Source of the DNA: Otatea glauca
Taxonomy: Eukaryota; Streptophyta; Magnoliopsida; Poales; Poaceae
Direction of reading: 5' to 3'
Length of the DNA stretch: 64,000 nucleotides
Assembly: GCA_036346275.1 (NCBI GenBank)
Contig: CM070725.1
Coordinates: forward strand, 15,180,216 to 15,244,215
The translations under genes and the position numbers were made by a program. Each line of letters starts with the position of its first letter. Position 1 is the stretch's first letter. Of this stretch, positions 44,560-57,329 are shown piece after piece. The notes below the pieces were generated by a model. That model was not told the origin of the DNA. It did not search any database and worked only from the letters and a program-made list of their open reading frames with translations.

Positions 44560-45912
44560 ACAAATTCACAACTCATTAGCTGAGGCTTGAGTGGCATTCG
44601 CCTTTTGGATTTACGACCTCACGCATCAATAAGGCACAGAGTTGTCCTAAAATTCCTAGCAAGTCAGCCTATTCCAATGCAGATTCAACGCATTTCTAAG
44701 CCTGTTGATAGGAAGAGTGAAGTCTTGCATGTATATAAATTGATAAGTGAAAACAATTATTGCAAGATTGACAAACCTCTATGATATTGGTTTTCTTTGC
44801 AGCAATGAGGAGTTGCATGTTGTGGAAAATGTAGAATCCACATAGGTTAGTGGCCTTTGGATGCTGGTGAGACTGCCAAAATATAATAGGTTAGTTTCAG
44901 AGGTATTATTATGGAGTGTAAATGATTATTGCATACTAGCGGATACAAGAAACTTACAAACGTGCTTCAGCTACGATGAGTCCTTGTGTGGCCCTCCACA
45001 AGCTCTGTAGACGTTGAACAACGTGTCGAGTAATGTTGCGATAGGCGTCAAGTTGTGGGTGCCGCCCTTTTTAGAACCAAAGTAAATTATCTGGTTCTGT
45101 CTTGGCATAATTACAAGTAGAACCCAGTGAAACCTACACAGGTATGTCGCCATGGTCATTCAACCTAACTTCAAGCTGTGTATAAAGTACAAATCAACAA
45201 GTATAGCAACTAGACGAAGCACTTACCTTGGGTTGTGGGGTAAAAGTGTGAATTTTTTTCCCGTTGAGCCTGCAATGCTTTTTCCACGTATTCCTAGACG
45301 ACTTATAAATTTTCGTCCATGGTTTGCTTGGACACCATGTGTGGGTCGAGAAAACCCACTGGTTCTTTCCTTACTTTTGCTTCTATGATCATGTATCTAT
45401 ATATATAAAATCAAGGATCACATATATATGACATTTATCGGTATGACAAGAATGTAGACCGTGATTGCACACACTTACAATGTCCAGCATCTAATGAGTG
45501 AGGCGTCGAGGACGTTGAGGTTGTAGAGATCGAACAAGTCATTGAAGCCGACCACGAAGAAGCCATCCAAAAACTGGTGTAAGAAATGCTCCTCCTAGAA
45601 GCTGATCGAGATACTCGATACCCATTGTGCCACCGGCTTGTTGGCTTGTTCCATGCACCAATTTTGCAATCTAATACAGGCTATTGTAAGCGTCTACTGG
45701 TGCTCTTCCAGTACGAACAGTTGTCCTAGCTTGAACTACCCACCAACGGGGACAACGGATAGTCATGGGCTGACGTGGTCCCCTTCGACCAGGCCTTGTC
45801 ACCACCTTGTTGTCTATCAAAGGTTATCTTCACGGGAGACGACTGGGCCCAAACTGAAGTATCGGCCAGTGCCTTAAGGGACACGATAGCCGATTTGGTG
45901 GGCTGCTTCGGT

Positions 45913-46030
45913 GTAGCACGTGGCTCTGGTAGTTCTGGTAGCTCCGGCGCAGCACGTGGCTCCAGTAGTGCTAGTAGCTCCGGCGTAGCACGTGGCTCCG
46001 GTAGTACTGGTAGCTTCGGTGCTGCAGGAC
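45913..46030 (-). repeat. 39-bp coding minisatellite, three units
   Basis: Three copies of a 39-bp unit (cacgtggctc..gtag..gtagctccgg on +) encode on the minus strand a 13-residue Pro/Glu-rich repeat (EPRATPEL..L.) between the DUF8039-like and Ulp1-like parts of the CACTA ORF. Confidence 0.8.
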
Positions 46031-46343
46031 GGTCGTCGAAGGAGATGTCCCTCTTGGGCCACTTTATGAATGTACCAATGGCATCCCCTAGTGTGACGAT
46101 CTCGTTGTTTGGGGGCATCTCTAGTGTGACAGCCTTACAAATTTGATGTACACTGTTGACATGGACCTTCCCGTAGCCCAGATCTATCGTGCGACCGTGC
46201 ACAATCGCCCCTAGGTTGGATGGATATGCAAGCCCCCAAGTAGCCTACAGGGGAACGGAGCCGTTGGCAAGCCTCACATGGAGATTAAATGGTGTGTCCA
46301 CCTACATAAGGGTACACAATTAGCTAACACGTCCAATAGGTCT

Positions 46344-47864
46344 TGTTGGAAATATGCCCTAGAGTCAATCATAGAGATGATTATATTTCCATAAAATGTT
46401 CATGAACTATGAGATTGATCTTTGAATAACATCATGTATATTGATTAATAAGTATGTGACTTGTTTGTGAAACTCTATATTCATTTTTATGATGTTCATT
46501 CTAAAAGTGATCCCTAGTTGATAAACATATGATGATATATATGAATAGACTAGCATATGTATTGGTTGATGACCATGTATTACAGGTCATAGATATGGAG
46601 ATATCAAACCAATAATATGAACACATGTTGGAGAACATGGAGTTGGATCGACCCACCTTGAGACACTGCGAGAACGTTGTATTCTTTCATCAGTTGGTCT
46701 CATATATGATGTGTATGCTATATCCTTCGACTTGAAATTATCGCATGTTCTCAAGATGCGTAATGTCTTACTTAGGGGTCGTCAAACGCTACTCCGTAAC
46801 TGGGTAGTTATAAAGATGGCTTTCGGTTTTGTCATGAAACATGCTGTGAGGCGTGGTCGATCAAGATAGGATTTGCCCCTCCATACAACGGGAGAGATAT
46901 CTCTAGGCCTCTCGAGTGGTCAGATTCCAGAAATGCATGGCCATGCTACTCGAGTACAGAGTTGCTCGAGTCATCGAGTTAAAGAGTTTAACTCGATGTA
47001 TTCGGGGAATCTGAGTCACGGCATCGAGAAAGAGTGGTTGAGCCATCCAAACAAGGATGATAACAACCCGCCTTGAATTTGACCGATATCGTGAGGCAAA
47101 AAGAAATGCATATAGGACATTGTTGAGGTTCGTCCAATCTTTACATGTACTTGAGAATCAACCCGTCCTGCTAGGGGCCATTGCCGGTTATTGGTCGAGT
47201 AAGAGTATTCGAGCTATGTTTGGTCGAGTAGGAGTACTCGAGCCATGACTGGTCGAATAAGGGCACTCGAGCTATGTCTGGTAGAGTAGGAGTACCCGAG
47301 CCATGTCTAGTCGAGTAGGAATACTCGGGCCATGTCCAAGTGCATGTGAACCTATAGAGTCGCACACTTAAGGGGCTGTAACCAATTCGGATAGGGATCT
47401 GAGTTGTAATGGGCTTAGAGTTCCTAATAGGCTTCAAAGGTTGAAACCCATTATAGGACGTCTATATAAAGGGAGGAGGTTGTGGCTTTGAAAAAGGCAA
47501 GACGATAGGAATTCGGAATTCCTGAAACCATAGCCGCCACCCCTCCTTCGCCTAGAACCGCACAGTCGGCGCTAGCACTCCGATGTGTGGTGTTCCTGTC
47601 CCGTACGTGTGGATACCTTGGAGGCGTTGCTACGAAGCTTCAACGCTAGGACAATTCGCAACCTACGTCACTCACAAGAAGCTGTTGGAAGAGGCGTGAA
47701 GCTAGTACGACTACATCTGCACCATCGCGCTACATCGACTCTACTTTCACTACGGGTCAGCGCGTCTAGTGGTAATTCTGTGATCTATAACTTGCATTAG
47801 TTTCTTGGTTACGCGGTAGAAAATTTTGATTTTTCGCTAGATTAGCCTACCTGTTTCCCAGCAG
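46344..47864 (+). mobile_element. Copia (SIRE/Maximus-like) solo LTR with TSD GGTCT
   Basis: It begins TGTTGGAAATATGCCCTAGAG, a start typical of grass SIRE/Maximus-type LTRs, and ends TTTCCCAGCA. Length is 1521 bp. The pentamers GGTCT at 46339-46343 and 47865-47869 are identical. A TATA box (tctatataaaggg, about 47461) confirms + orientation. It sits in an intron-like gap between the coiled-coil and DUF8039-like exons of the minus-strand CACTA ORF, so it postdates that element. No PBS or internal region is present. Confidence 0.9.
47193..47337 (+). repeat. 29-bp tandem repeat, five units, each palindromic
   Basis: The units ggtcgagtaggagtactcg agccatgtct follow each other exactly every 29 bp. 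Each contains cgagta..tactcg, a small inverted repeat. The array lies upstream of the TATA box in the Copia solo LTR, where LTR enhancers normally sit. Confidence 0.85.
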
Positions 47865-49103
47865 GTCTATTTAAGGAGCATTGCAGATATGTATATTACC
47901 TGGGTGTCGTCGGGAGAAAATCTGGCATCATCCACATCCATCTCAAGGGCGGACGCGCAGGTGCTCCGACGGTTAGTTGGGCTAAACTGTGTCTGTGTTT
48001 GATCCATCCTTTTCTCAAGGCTTCTTAGCTGATTATCAAACTGTGCTCTCAACCTTTCCTCAATGAGAGCTACTAGCCGTTCCTTACGCTCGACTTTGCT
48101 TCTCTTCCTATTCTGGTACGTATCAGAGTCTTGTGGGAATCATATTTTCCAAGGAATGAAAACACCTTTGCCTCACGTGCGATCCAAGTGCTCCTTGTTT
48201 CCCAAGGCCGTGGAGAGTATATCTTTCTCTCTATCTGAAGTGAAAGAGCCTTGGGAAGATTCGTCGCTCAACATTATTTGCATCCAAGATCCCAACATGT
48301 TATTTCACATATGAAGGTATATATTGTCTTCCTACAAACTATGTAGTTCGATATCTTACCAGGCGTTAGGACACTTCCTCATCTACGAGGTTGGCAAAGG
48401 ACACGCCACCCGAAGACGTGGGACGTGACCTCGCTCTTACCCAATTTCGAGCATGCGGGTCCAAGATCGAGGCAAATGGCAGCGAGGCCTCCTTCTGGAT
48501 TGCCTTGTCGTCCTCCCTCCTCTATTGCGCGATCTCACCCCCGTATGCAGTGAAGCCGAGTCTGTGCGGGTAGGTGTTTTTTGCCTGGAGAGTCTTGTGC
48601 GCTGCACTTTGATGCACTAATTCGTTCGTCGTCTTCATCTCAACAAATCGTTCCCACACGTCTTCAATGATGAACCCGTACTTCTGGAACATAGTCATTT
48701 CCTTATCCACGTAGTTACTGACAAGGACGCTCTTGAAGTTCTTCCACGCCTTTTTCGCTAATATATAGCAAAGCATACCATCGCAGTGCATGCATGGTGT
48801 CTTCTGGGAGCTCGAACGATGTGAAAATTTCTGTCACCAGGCTGTCGTGCTCCTCATCTGTCAGCGTCTTCCATGATGGATAGGTGATGGGCACCCTTTC
48901 CTGTCCAACGATCCTGTACAATGTCCGGAATGCTGCTGCTGCCTTGAGAGCTACGGTAGGGGCCCCATCCTATGGATTGATCGTCGTGATGGTATATCGG
49001 CTCTAGGGCCTTTTACTAAGCCCTCTTGGACCGTGCCTCGATTTTCCTATGTTTGGCTCATCAGATCCATTCGATGACGAGGAAAGAAAGTATGCCATCT
49101 TCT

Positions 49104-49428
49104 TTTGAACTAGGTTGTGTTAGATCTTCAAAGATCAGGCAAGTTGGTAAATCAACAATTCATAGACGGTCGTAGAAGAGGAAAGAAAGTAAATTTAAGA
49201 GTATTATTTAGAACAAAGAAATCAACAATCAAAAAGGGTTTCTTTATTTGTGGGATGAGAAATATTTCTGTAATCTAGGGAGATTATATTTCTAAAAAGA
49301 TTTTTATGTTCAGAATAAGGAAAGAGGAGAGGTCACTTCGCTCACTTTCACCACATGCAAGGTCCCAAAGACTATAAAGTCTAGCCCCTTTGCACAACAG
49401 CATAGATTATGGATAGAGTGCTCTCAGG
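49104..49428. other. 5' flank of the CACTA second ORF
   Basis: AT-rich, no gene. Probably promoter or leader of the minus-strand ORF. The CACTA 5' terminus expected beyond it was not found; a Tat-like LTR intervenes. Confidence 0.4.
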
Positions 49429-50110
49429 TGTCGGGTCAAATAATCATAATTGAACTTAAACAATTAACTAAGCAAACAAGGCCTTGAACTCTTTGTCGAA
49501 GGGTAAGAAATCGACAATAAACTTTATGTTTCGGGTACCTTCATGGAGCAGAGTTAAGCACATGGTCAAAGACACACAATGTAGACTGGTTTGGGCCTCA
49601 CGGGGGAATAAAACCCTACTTCCTGTATGGCGGATGCTTGTATATTGAATATGAAATACAGATCAGAACACTCAAGCCTAAGTACAAAGAATATGAACCC
49701 TAGGCTAAAGAAGATGCTTGACTATGCGACTATGAGATGCTTGGCGACGAAGAAGTCCTCCCCCTTTGAGGGCGCCTACCCCCAGCCTTTTATAATGGAG
49801 GTAGCCCTGCCTTTATCCGAGTCGTAGTCATCTTGGAGTCCCAGATCGTAACTGATGGAGATTCTATCGACGCGTCATCTTCACCGTGTATCCAAACTTC
49901 CTTAGATATCAGGCGTACTCGAGTTGGTTTTCCTCATAACGGGAAACTCGATCAAGTCCTTCCTAATGTGATACTATTCTCTCCATGTATATCGTATCCC
50001 ACCGAAATTGGGCCCGTGATATCCGGAGTCCTTATATCTTTTTCGAGGATATACGGTTTGGTGTTTGTAAACTAGGCATGCACACGTACCCCATATTTAG
50101 ATATTCAATA
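49429..50110 (-). mobile_element. Tat-like Ty3-gypsy LTR (3' LTR)
   Basis: On the minus strand a purine tract GAGTTCGGGGGCTAC (50111-50125) is followed by the LTR start (TATTGAATAT, with a likely TG-to-TA change). The LTR ends TTTGACCCGACA at 49429, about 680 bp. A TATA-like attataaaagg lies at about 49791 (minus). The PPT motif and the leader cctcaaagggggagg are typical of Tat/RIRE2-type grass elements. The internal region at 50126-50697 is cut by the Tekay LTR. Confidence 0.65.
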
Positions 50111-50631
50111 GTAGCCCCCGAACTCTGCTCAGCAAAGAGTCCGTTCAAGCTGTCAGACGATTACCACCAAGCCCCAGCTTGGTGGATAACGCTTCGCAGG
50201 CTTGCGGTCGAACAAATTGAGTAGGTTGGGAATCGCTTAGTCATCGAGTAGGGACACGCTGGGTCGAGCGCCCGGCCGCCATCCCACCTCGAAACCTTAT
50301 GATAGCCATGATTACTCGACGTCGACTCATCTAATCTATTCTAAACAGAGTTTGAGCAGTTTCAAAAAATCTAAACGTTGGGCAGTGGAGCATTTATTGC
50401 CGCGGTCTGCAGTTGTCAGGATGGATGCAGTATCATCATTCCACCTTTCTTGCCGTTCGAGGCACCGGGACAAGGGGAATGAACCGTTGCTTCGAGAAGA
50501 AGGTATTGGCGCATAAATCTCCCAGCGTTGGAACAGTTACCGTCATATTTTTGCTGCATCTGTTCTTTCGTATCCTTTCTCGAGCCCTAGCACCGCCACC
50601 TTTGCACAAACCTAGTTCTACTTCTGCTGCA

Positions 50632-50697
50632 ATGCCGTCCAAAACTTCATCTGGTGGCAAAGATCTTGCATTGGAAAAGAAACCCGATGTGACTTCG
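50632..50697 (+). pseudogene. Start of an antisense ORF of the Tat-like element, truncated
   Basis: MPSKTSSGGKDLALEKKPDV.. opens at ATG 50632 on +, opposite to the element's own orientation. A TATA-like gcataaat (about 50510) and a leader with cgagccctag..ccgccacc lie upstream. Tat elements often carry an antisense ORF near the 3' LTR whose product has a putative gypsy-type domain; the position fits. It is cut after 22 codons by the Tekay LTR at 50698. Confidence 0.45.
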
Positions 50698-53600
50698 TGT
50701 CGGGACCCGAATTTGCAAATCCGGACCCTTTGTGTATACCGCACTAGTCCAGGATCACGCTAGTGCACACAGGCTCAACATAGATGCTATCATAGTCATA
50801 CACAGCGGAATATAGCATAACTTTAATAATTAATAGTAACTGTTGTCTTACATGATTATTGCCAAACAAGGCTTATAAAAGAAATAGCAAATAAGCAGCA
50901 GCGGAAAAATAAATAAGCGTAGCAGCTCCCCAGTTCACCGCAGGCAACTAACGAGGCTCGGACCCTAAGCATTCGCATCCATATAATCCTCCTCCACGAA
51001 AGGCGTAGATTCTTCCTCTTCTGAAGTTGTTGTTGTTGGGGTGAGTACATAAAGCACTCAACAAGTTGTGCACAGCAATGCAAGTCTAATATTCTATATG
51101 CTTGGCTTAATCCAAAGGAATGGCTAATAAGGATATTTTGCAATAAAGCGGCATTTAACAAGAATCTGATAAATAGATTGGAAAGCGATAAAACAAATAA
51201 TGATAATTAATAGATTCACATTTGAAATAAACCAAGTTTCCAATCCTAAATCGATTTCCACCTCCCATGGCACCTGCCATCCCAACAAGTTTTTGTTTAA
51301 CAAAAATTTAACCCTTAATCTGTAATTCAGAGCATTGCCCAATACAGTGAGCACGGCTATTCGAATAGATTGTACACTCTGCAGAGGTTATGCACTTTAC
51401 CCACACGATACAACCAAACACCACCAAGGCGAGTGATCATAACAAAGCCTTTACAATGCTACACCTAGACCCAAGATCGTTCGCTAAGGTTTCAACATCA
51501 AGGATACACCACCACAACAGGCCCCCTCTTGCGCCATGTGAGTTAAGCCGTAAACCGGGACTCACTATTCACCACGCGATCAAATCTAGGTTTCACAAAT
51601 TATTCACTAAGTTGTCCCATTCGGACATGTGGTTGCAAGAAAGACTCGGGTCAAAGGCTTGCAAGGTTAAGTCCTTAAGGTGATTAAGGCAAGACTTCCA
51701 CATACCCCTGCCAATCCTGGCCCACCTTGGCACACTGCCCCTTGCCACTTGCCCCAATCTAAATCATTACCACCCCAGTTGATTAAAGCACCACGTGCCA
51801 CCAACATTTTAATCTAGTTGTGTGACCTCCTCGCCACGACAACTTGATATCACTGTGTGACAACACATGACACACAAATTCTTAAACATTGTTCCATATT
51901 CCATTAGTCAAGATTAAGTAACAACATTCGGACACATGTGATGACGTGGCATGGCTAAGCAATCTACGACGGTCTAACTAGTCCCATGTTGATTATTAAT
52001 ATTAACCAAATATAATTCCACATCCTAGGGTGACAATTAGATCATGGCATAAAATTGACAAGGTGTGATTTCATTCAATTAGGCATATCATCTAATTCCC
52101 AGATTAATTGAAATCATTTATACACATAAAATATCATGCATAATTTAAAAGACAAAATAGCAATTTGGTGAAATTGGGTGCAACATGATCAAAGCACAAC
52201 TTGCCTTGGAGTAGTTGCTGGTCTTGCTCTGAGCTTGGGTCTTGAAGCGATGAATCTTCCTCCGGATCACCGACCAGTTCAACCAAATTCTAAAAATAAA
52301 ATAAACACCAAAACAGAGAGCAACCAAATTCTAAAAATAAAATAAAATTAACCAATAAATAGATCTTGATTTTAATTTTTTTTAGAAATTTGAATCACTC
52401 AAATCCGAGTTAAAATGCAAAAGATATAGCCTTTTGAAGTTTTGAATAAATACTGAAATATAGAAAATAGAATTTTCGATTTTCCCGAAATATTTTTCTT
52501 TTGAAAAATATTTTTATTGCGCAACGCTGACGTCAGCCCTGGCCCGAGCCAATCAGGCGCTGACACGTCACCCTAGCACAGACCCGTGCCCCGCGCCCGA
52601 CATGCGGCGCGCATTTACTGGCTACGACGCCGCCCGTGCCGATGCTCGACACGCGGCGCGTATCTGCTAGAGGATCCGACGGCTAGCGAACTACACCAAC
52701 GTGGCACTATCCTTACCGCTCATCTTAGATCTAACGGTCCATCTTACCGGAGAGGTTCAATGTTGATGAGGATGACGCGGCACAATCTGGACGGTCCGAC
52801 GAGGATCCAATGGATGCGCGAAGCTCCGAAGCACGGCGGCGGATTGGCACCGGAGCGGAGGAAGACGACCACCCGAACGGTGTTTCGGCGTGACTCCGGC
52901 GAGAAGAAGTGGCGGCCTCAACGCGTCTTGGAACGGCGACCCCGGATCTGGAACCGATTCGGTGGAAGGAGGCTCGACAGCGACGGAACGGCGCCAAAAC
53001 TCGCGGCGGCGCTTCAAAGAACTACGGCGAGCTCCTGAGCGGCGACGGCTACGAAACAAGCGAAGAGGCTAGTGCTACTGGCTGCGCAAGGGGACGAGGA
53101 ACATCGGAGTGCGGGCTGCAGCTTTTATTGCCTCGGCATGTGTGCAGGGAAGGAAACCCTAAGCAATCCAAGGCGGAGACGATGCGCGACGGCGAACTCG
53201 AAAACCGAATCGGAGACGACGACCGAGAGCCGTCCGATCCGCAACGAGCGACCACGATTAGATCTCGGCCGATCCAATCCAATCCGCACTTTCCAAAATC
53301 AACGGATGCGATCAAATCTTTCCAAAACAACGCGAAGCGATCCCGACCGCTTGATCTCGATCCAACGGCTCACGTGCTAGGGTTTCGCCGAGGAAAGAGG
53401 ACCGCACGCGCGGCGGTGGCGAAGCGGGCTGGCGGGCCGCACAACGCTCCACACACTTGAGGGCTTCGCCCGATCTTATTCACCGATTTTTCAAAAGCGT
53501 TTTGATTTAAAATAATTCCCAAAATTAGATTAATTCATTTAAGGCAATTAAAATATCAGGAGAAATCCAAGAAAATTCTCATAAATACTTTTAGACATTT

Positions 53601-53785
53601 TGAGTTCAAATAAAATATTTTTGGCAAAACTTCATATTAGTTTTATCTATATATAATTAGTTTTCACCAAAGGTTCAATATACTTAATTAAAATAAATTC
53701 AATTAAATTCCAGAAAATCCAATAAGTTCAGAAAATCACCAAAATGCACATAAGTGAAACTATAGACCAAATTTGGGATGTTACA
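50698..53785 (-). mobile_element. 3' LTR of Tekay copy 2
   Basis: On the minus strand it begins TGTAACATCCCAAATTTG right after the polypurine tract AAGGAGGGAGGTT (53786-53798) and ends GGGTCCCGACA at 50698: 3088 bp. A TATA-like aataaaagc lies near 53127 (minus). It is collinear with the LTRs at 25585 and 59355. The coding region of the same element lies directly upstream at 53827-58232. Frames inside (for example 52586-53460) are U3 sequence, not genes. Confidence 0.9.
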
Positions 53786-53798
53786 AACCTCCCTCCTT
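53786..53798 (-). other. Polypurine tract of Tekay copy 2
   Basis: The minus strand reads AAGGAGGGAGGTT and abuts the LTR start TGTAAC. This is the plus-strand primer site for reverse transcription. Confidence 0.85.
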
Positions 53799-53826
53799 AA
53801 CATAATCTCGACCCCGAGATTTGAGG

Positions 53827-56800
53827 CTAACTAAGGAATAGGTTTGGAAATTCTGACTTCAGGTCCTCTTCACGCTTCCAGGTTGCCTCATTCTCAGAAT
53901 GGTTGCTCCACTGAACTCTGCAAAAACGAACTGACTTGTTCCTGGTTCTGCGGTCCATGACATCCAAAATTTTCATCGGCTGCTCCTTGTAGTTCAAATC
54001 CTTCTGTAACTCAATATCTTCCAAAGGCGTCTGCTCCGCTGGCACCCGAAGACACTTCTTGAGCTGAGACACATGGAACACATCATGCACGCCTGCTAGT
54101 GACTACGACAATTCCAACTGATAAGCAACCTCCCCTGGATGGCTCAAAATTTTGAATGGTCCAACATATCTTGGGGCAAGCTTTCCTTTAGCGTGAAACC
54201 TTTTAACTCCTTTCAGAGGGGTAACTCTAAGATACACAAAATCGTCTGGCTCGAAACTCAAGTCACGGCGTCGATTATCAGTGTAACTCTTTTGTCTTGA
54301 CTGCGCGATTTTCAACCTCTCTCTTATCATGGCAACTTGCTCTTCAGCTACCTTGAGAACATTAGGGCCAAATATCATACGCTCTCCTGTCTCATTCCAA
54401 TTCGTGAGTCTGACGAGCACGACCATATAAAGCTTCAAATGGCGACATCTGTAAGCTAGCTTTGTAATCTGTTGTTATAGTTGAACTCGCATACTGATAA
54501 ACATTTGTCCCATGAAGTAGTGTAGGCTAAAGCGCAAGCCCTCAACATATCTTCAAAATCGATTTACTCTTTACATGCGAACATCGATGCATGGGTGATA
54601 TCTTTGTCTTGAAGTTCAATCAGCGTTCCCATAGCTTCGTGCAATTTATCCCAAAATCTCGAGGTGAACCAGTACCTCATGCGACACTATTTTCCTAGGC
54701 ACACCATGCAAACACACAATTACGGTCATGTATAGTTACGCTAACCGATCTCACGAGTAAGTTGTCTTACTTAGGAATGAAGTGAGCAACTTTGGTCAAT
54801 CGATCCACAATGACCCATATAGAATCATACCCACTTTGAGTTCTTGGCAACCTAGTGATGAAATCCATACCGATTTCTTCCCATTTCCATTCTGGAACCC
54901 TTAACGGCTGTAGTAATCCTGCTGGTCTCTGGTGTATTGCCTTAACTCTCTAGCATATATCACACAAGGCAACATGCTCAGCGACTTCACGCTTCATATT
55001 CGGCCACCAAAACCTCTCCTTTAGGTCCTGGTACATCTTGGCGCTTCCTGGATGGATTGAATACTTGGAATCGTGAGCCTCTTCCAAAATCAATGCTTAA
55101 GTTACGTGCATGTGGCACACAGTTCGACCCTTGAACCACATGGTACCTGGTCATCCATAGTAAAATCTGCGGTGATCCTTCATCCTTTTTAGCTTTGATT
55201 CGGTTGATTTTCTCATCATCCTTTTGCCCTTCGAATCGATCCTCAAGCGTCGGCTTTACTTCCAATACTGACTATGAATCATTCGGAATCATTTCCAATT
55301 TTAACCTCTGAAACTCCTTACATAGCTCTGATTGATCTTCTTGTACCATCATATTTGCAACGTGGCGTTTTCGACTCAAAGCATCAGCCACTACATTAGC
55401 CTTTCCCAGATGGTAGTGGATTCCCATATTATAATCCTTTATCAGTTCCAACCACCTTCTTGGCCTTATGTTAAGATCTGACTGAGTGAAAATATATTTC
55501 AAACTCTTGTGGTCCGTATATATCTCACATCTATTTCCAATGAGATAATGACGCCACAATTTCAAGGCATGCACCACAGTAGCCAATTCCAAGTCATGCG
55601 TAGGATAATTTCCTTCATGCGGTCTTAACTGCCTTGACGCATATGCGACCACCTTACCCTCTTGCATCAATACGCATCCCAGTCCTTGTCTTGATGCATC
55701 ACGATATGTCAAAGCTGCTACGGACATCGAGCAATACTAGCACTGGGGCTGTTGTCAAATGCTTCTTTAATTCCTCAAAGCTCTTCTCACACTCTGGCGT
55801 CCATACAAACTTCTTTTCCTTTTCAGCAATTGCGTGAGAGGTCTCGCAATTGTTGAGAATCCTTCTATAAACCGTCGGTAGTAACCTGCCATTCCTAGGA
55901 AACTACGCTTTGAGTAATGACTTGGTGCTCGGTCTGAGGACTATCTCCACCTTGCTCGGGTCTACTGCCACTCCTTTCGCAGTCATCACATGACCAAGAA
56001 ATTCAACCCTCTCCTTCCAAAAATCACACTTGCTGAACTTAGCGTACAATTGTTGTTCTCGCAACCTTTCTAAAACCAACCTCAATTGTTCAGCATGCTC
56101 TTCTTCTGTATTCGAATAAACCAGGATATCATCTATAAAGACAACAACAAACTTATCCAGATACTCCATAAAAACCTTATTCATCATATTCATGAAATAT
56201 GCCGGCGCATTGGTCAATCCGAATGACATCACTGTAAACTCATAATGTCCATATCTCGTCGAGAATGCGGTCTTCGGGACATCTTCTGCTCGAATCTTTA
56301 GTTGATGATATCCTGAACGAAGGTCTATTTTGGAGAAGACTCCTGCTCCCCTCAACTGATCAAATAACTCATCGATTCTTGGCAATGGATACTTGTTCTT
56401 AATTGTTACTTCATTAAGTGCTCGATAATCGATACACATCCTTAAACTTCCATCCTTTTTCCTTACAAACAAAACTGACGCTCCCCACAGCGATGAGCTT
56501 GGTCTTACGAAGCCTTTCTCCAACAGCTCTTCAATCTGCTTCTTCATCTCTACTAGTTCATTGGTAGGCATTCGATAGGGTCTTTTTGCTATCGGTCTTT
56601 GTTCAGTGCTAACTCAATGACAAACTCGATGTCACGGTGCAGCGGCATTCGTGCAGATCCTCTGAAATACATCCGGTATTCACGACCACTAGCACTTCTT
56701 CTATCTTGTGGCTTTTCGCTATTAACCATTAGTTGACCATCACGAACTGCTGTCGCTTGGAATTCCACTTTCTCTCCTTTAGGGCTCTCAATGGATATAA

Positions 56801-57150
56801 CCCTTCGACCACAATCCAAAACTGTCTTATGCTTGGTTAACCAATCCATTCCCAAAATGACATCTAAAGCTTGGGCATCTAGAATAATCAAGTTCGCTAG
56901 GAACTCTACCCCATTAATTATTAGCTTCACCCCAAACACCCAAGGTTAGATCTTAACTCAGATCCTGGGGCTTGGACTAGCATCACACACTTAAGATTTT
57001 TCATGCTCAAACCATTTTCAGATGCAAAAGCTCGAGAGACAAATAAATGCGAAGCTCCTGAATCAAATAATACTGTTGTAGGTACTGAGTTTACCAAAAA
57101 CTTACCCAGTACGACGTCTGATGCTTCTTGGGCTCCATCAGCGGTGATGT
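53827..57150 (-). pseudogene. Tekay-type Ty3-gypsy pol, copy 2 (protease, RT, RNase H, integrase, chromodomain)
   Basis: Order from 57150 downward. The protease (GRVNHIT; catalytic VLFDSGAS kept) extends to about 56600. RT (56571-55903) has FSKIDLRSGYHQLK and FIDDILVYS intact. RNase H (about 55727-55272) has THDLELATVVHALKLW and TDHKSL. The H2C2/integrase region (about 55265-54440) is badly damaged. The integrase tail (54438-54103) is GKLAPRYVGPFKILS. The end (54090-53827) is MHDVFHVSQLKKCL followed by a chromodomain-like segment with VQWSNHSENEATWKREEDL. The chromodomain and long LTR place it in the Tekay/Del chromovirus lineage. Several frameshifts separate the domains, so it is not autonomous, but RT and protease motifs are intact, unlike copy 1. 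Confidence 0.92.
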
Positions 57151-57329
57151 GGTTGACTCTGCCTCAAATAGTAGCTTGAGGTGTCGCTCCTGCCTGTCCA
57201 GCTCCTCGATTTGCTCCCGTCATCGGCGCCTTAGCAGGCGTCGTTCCAAGGTTGAAACGCACTGGCGTGATACCTCCTTTCTGGGGACATCTGTTGGCAT
57301 AATGCTGACTCATTGCAAGCTATAGCACC

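Larger units (their letters stand above)
44560..49103 (-). pseudogene. CACTA second ORF: Transposase_24-like, coiled coil, DUF8039-like, Ulp1-like; split by a solo LTR
   Basis: It starts near ATG 49103 (MAYFLSSSSNGSDEPN). The region at about 48921-48520 has ITYPSWKTL, LVSNYVDKEM, VWERFVEMKTTNELVHQSA and NTYPHRLGFTAYGG, the pattern of Transposase_24 (PF03004). About 48060-47880 is coiled coil (LRSLEKRMDQTQTQF). After the LTR, about 46290-46040 gives VDTPFNLHVRLANG, a stop, VHGRTIDLGYGKVHVNSV and TLGDAIGTFIKWPKRDI (DUF8039-like), then a 13-residue EPRATPEL repeat. A Ulp1/C48 protease-like part follows: FNDLFDLYNLNVLDASL, VGFLDPHMVSKQTMDENL, FHWVLLVIMPRQNQIIYF (His of HW kept). Introns with gtaagt donors remain. 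In-frame stops show it is dead. It is convergent with the TNP2 fragment. Confidence 0.8.

Noticed and set aside
52586..53460. ORFs of 150 and 183 codons on +
   Set aside because: They lie wholly in the U3 part of the Tekay 3' LTR on the other strand; other LTR copies do not keep them.
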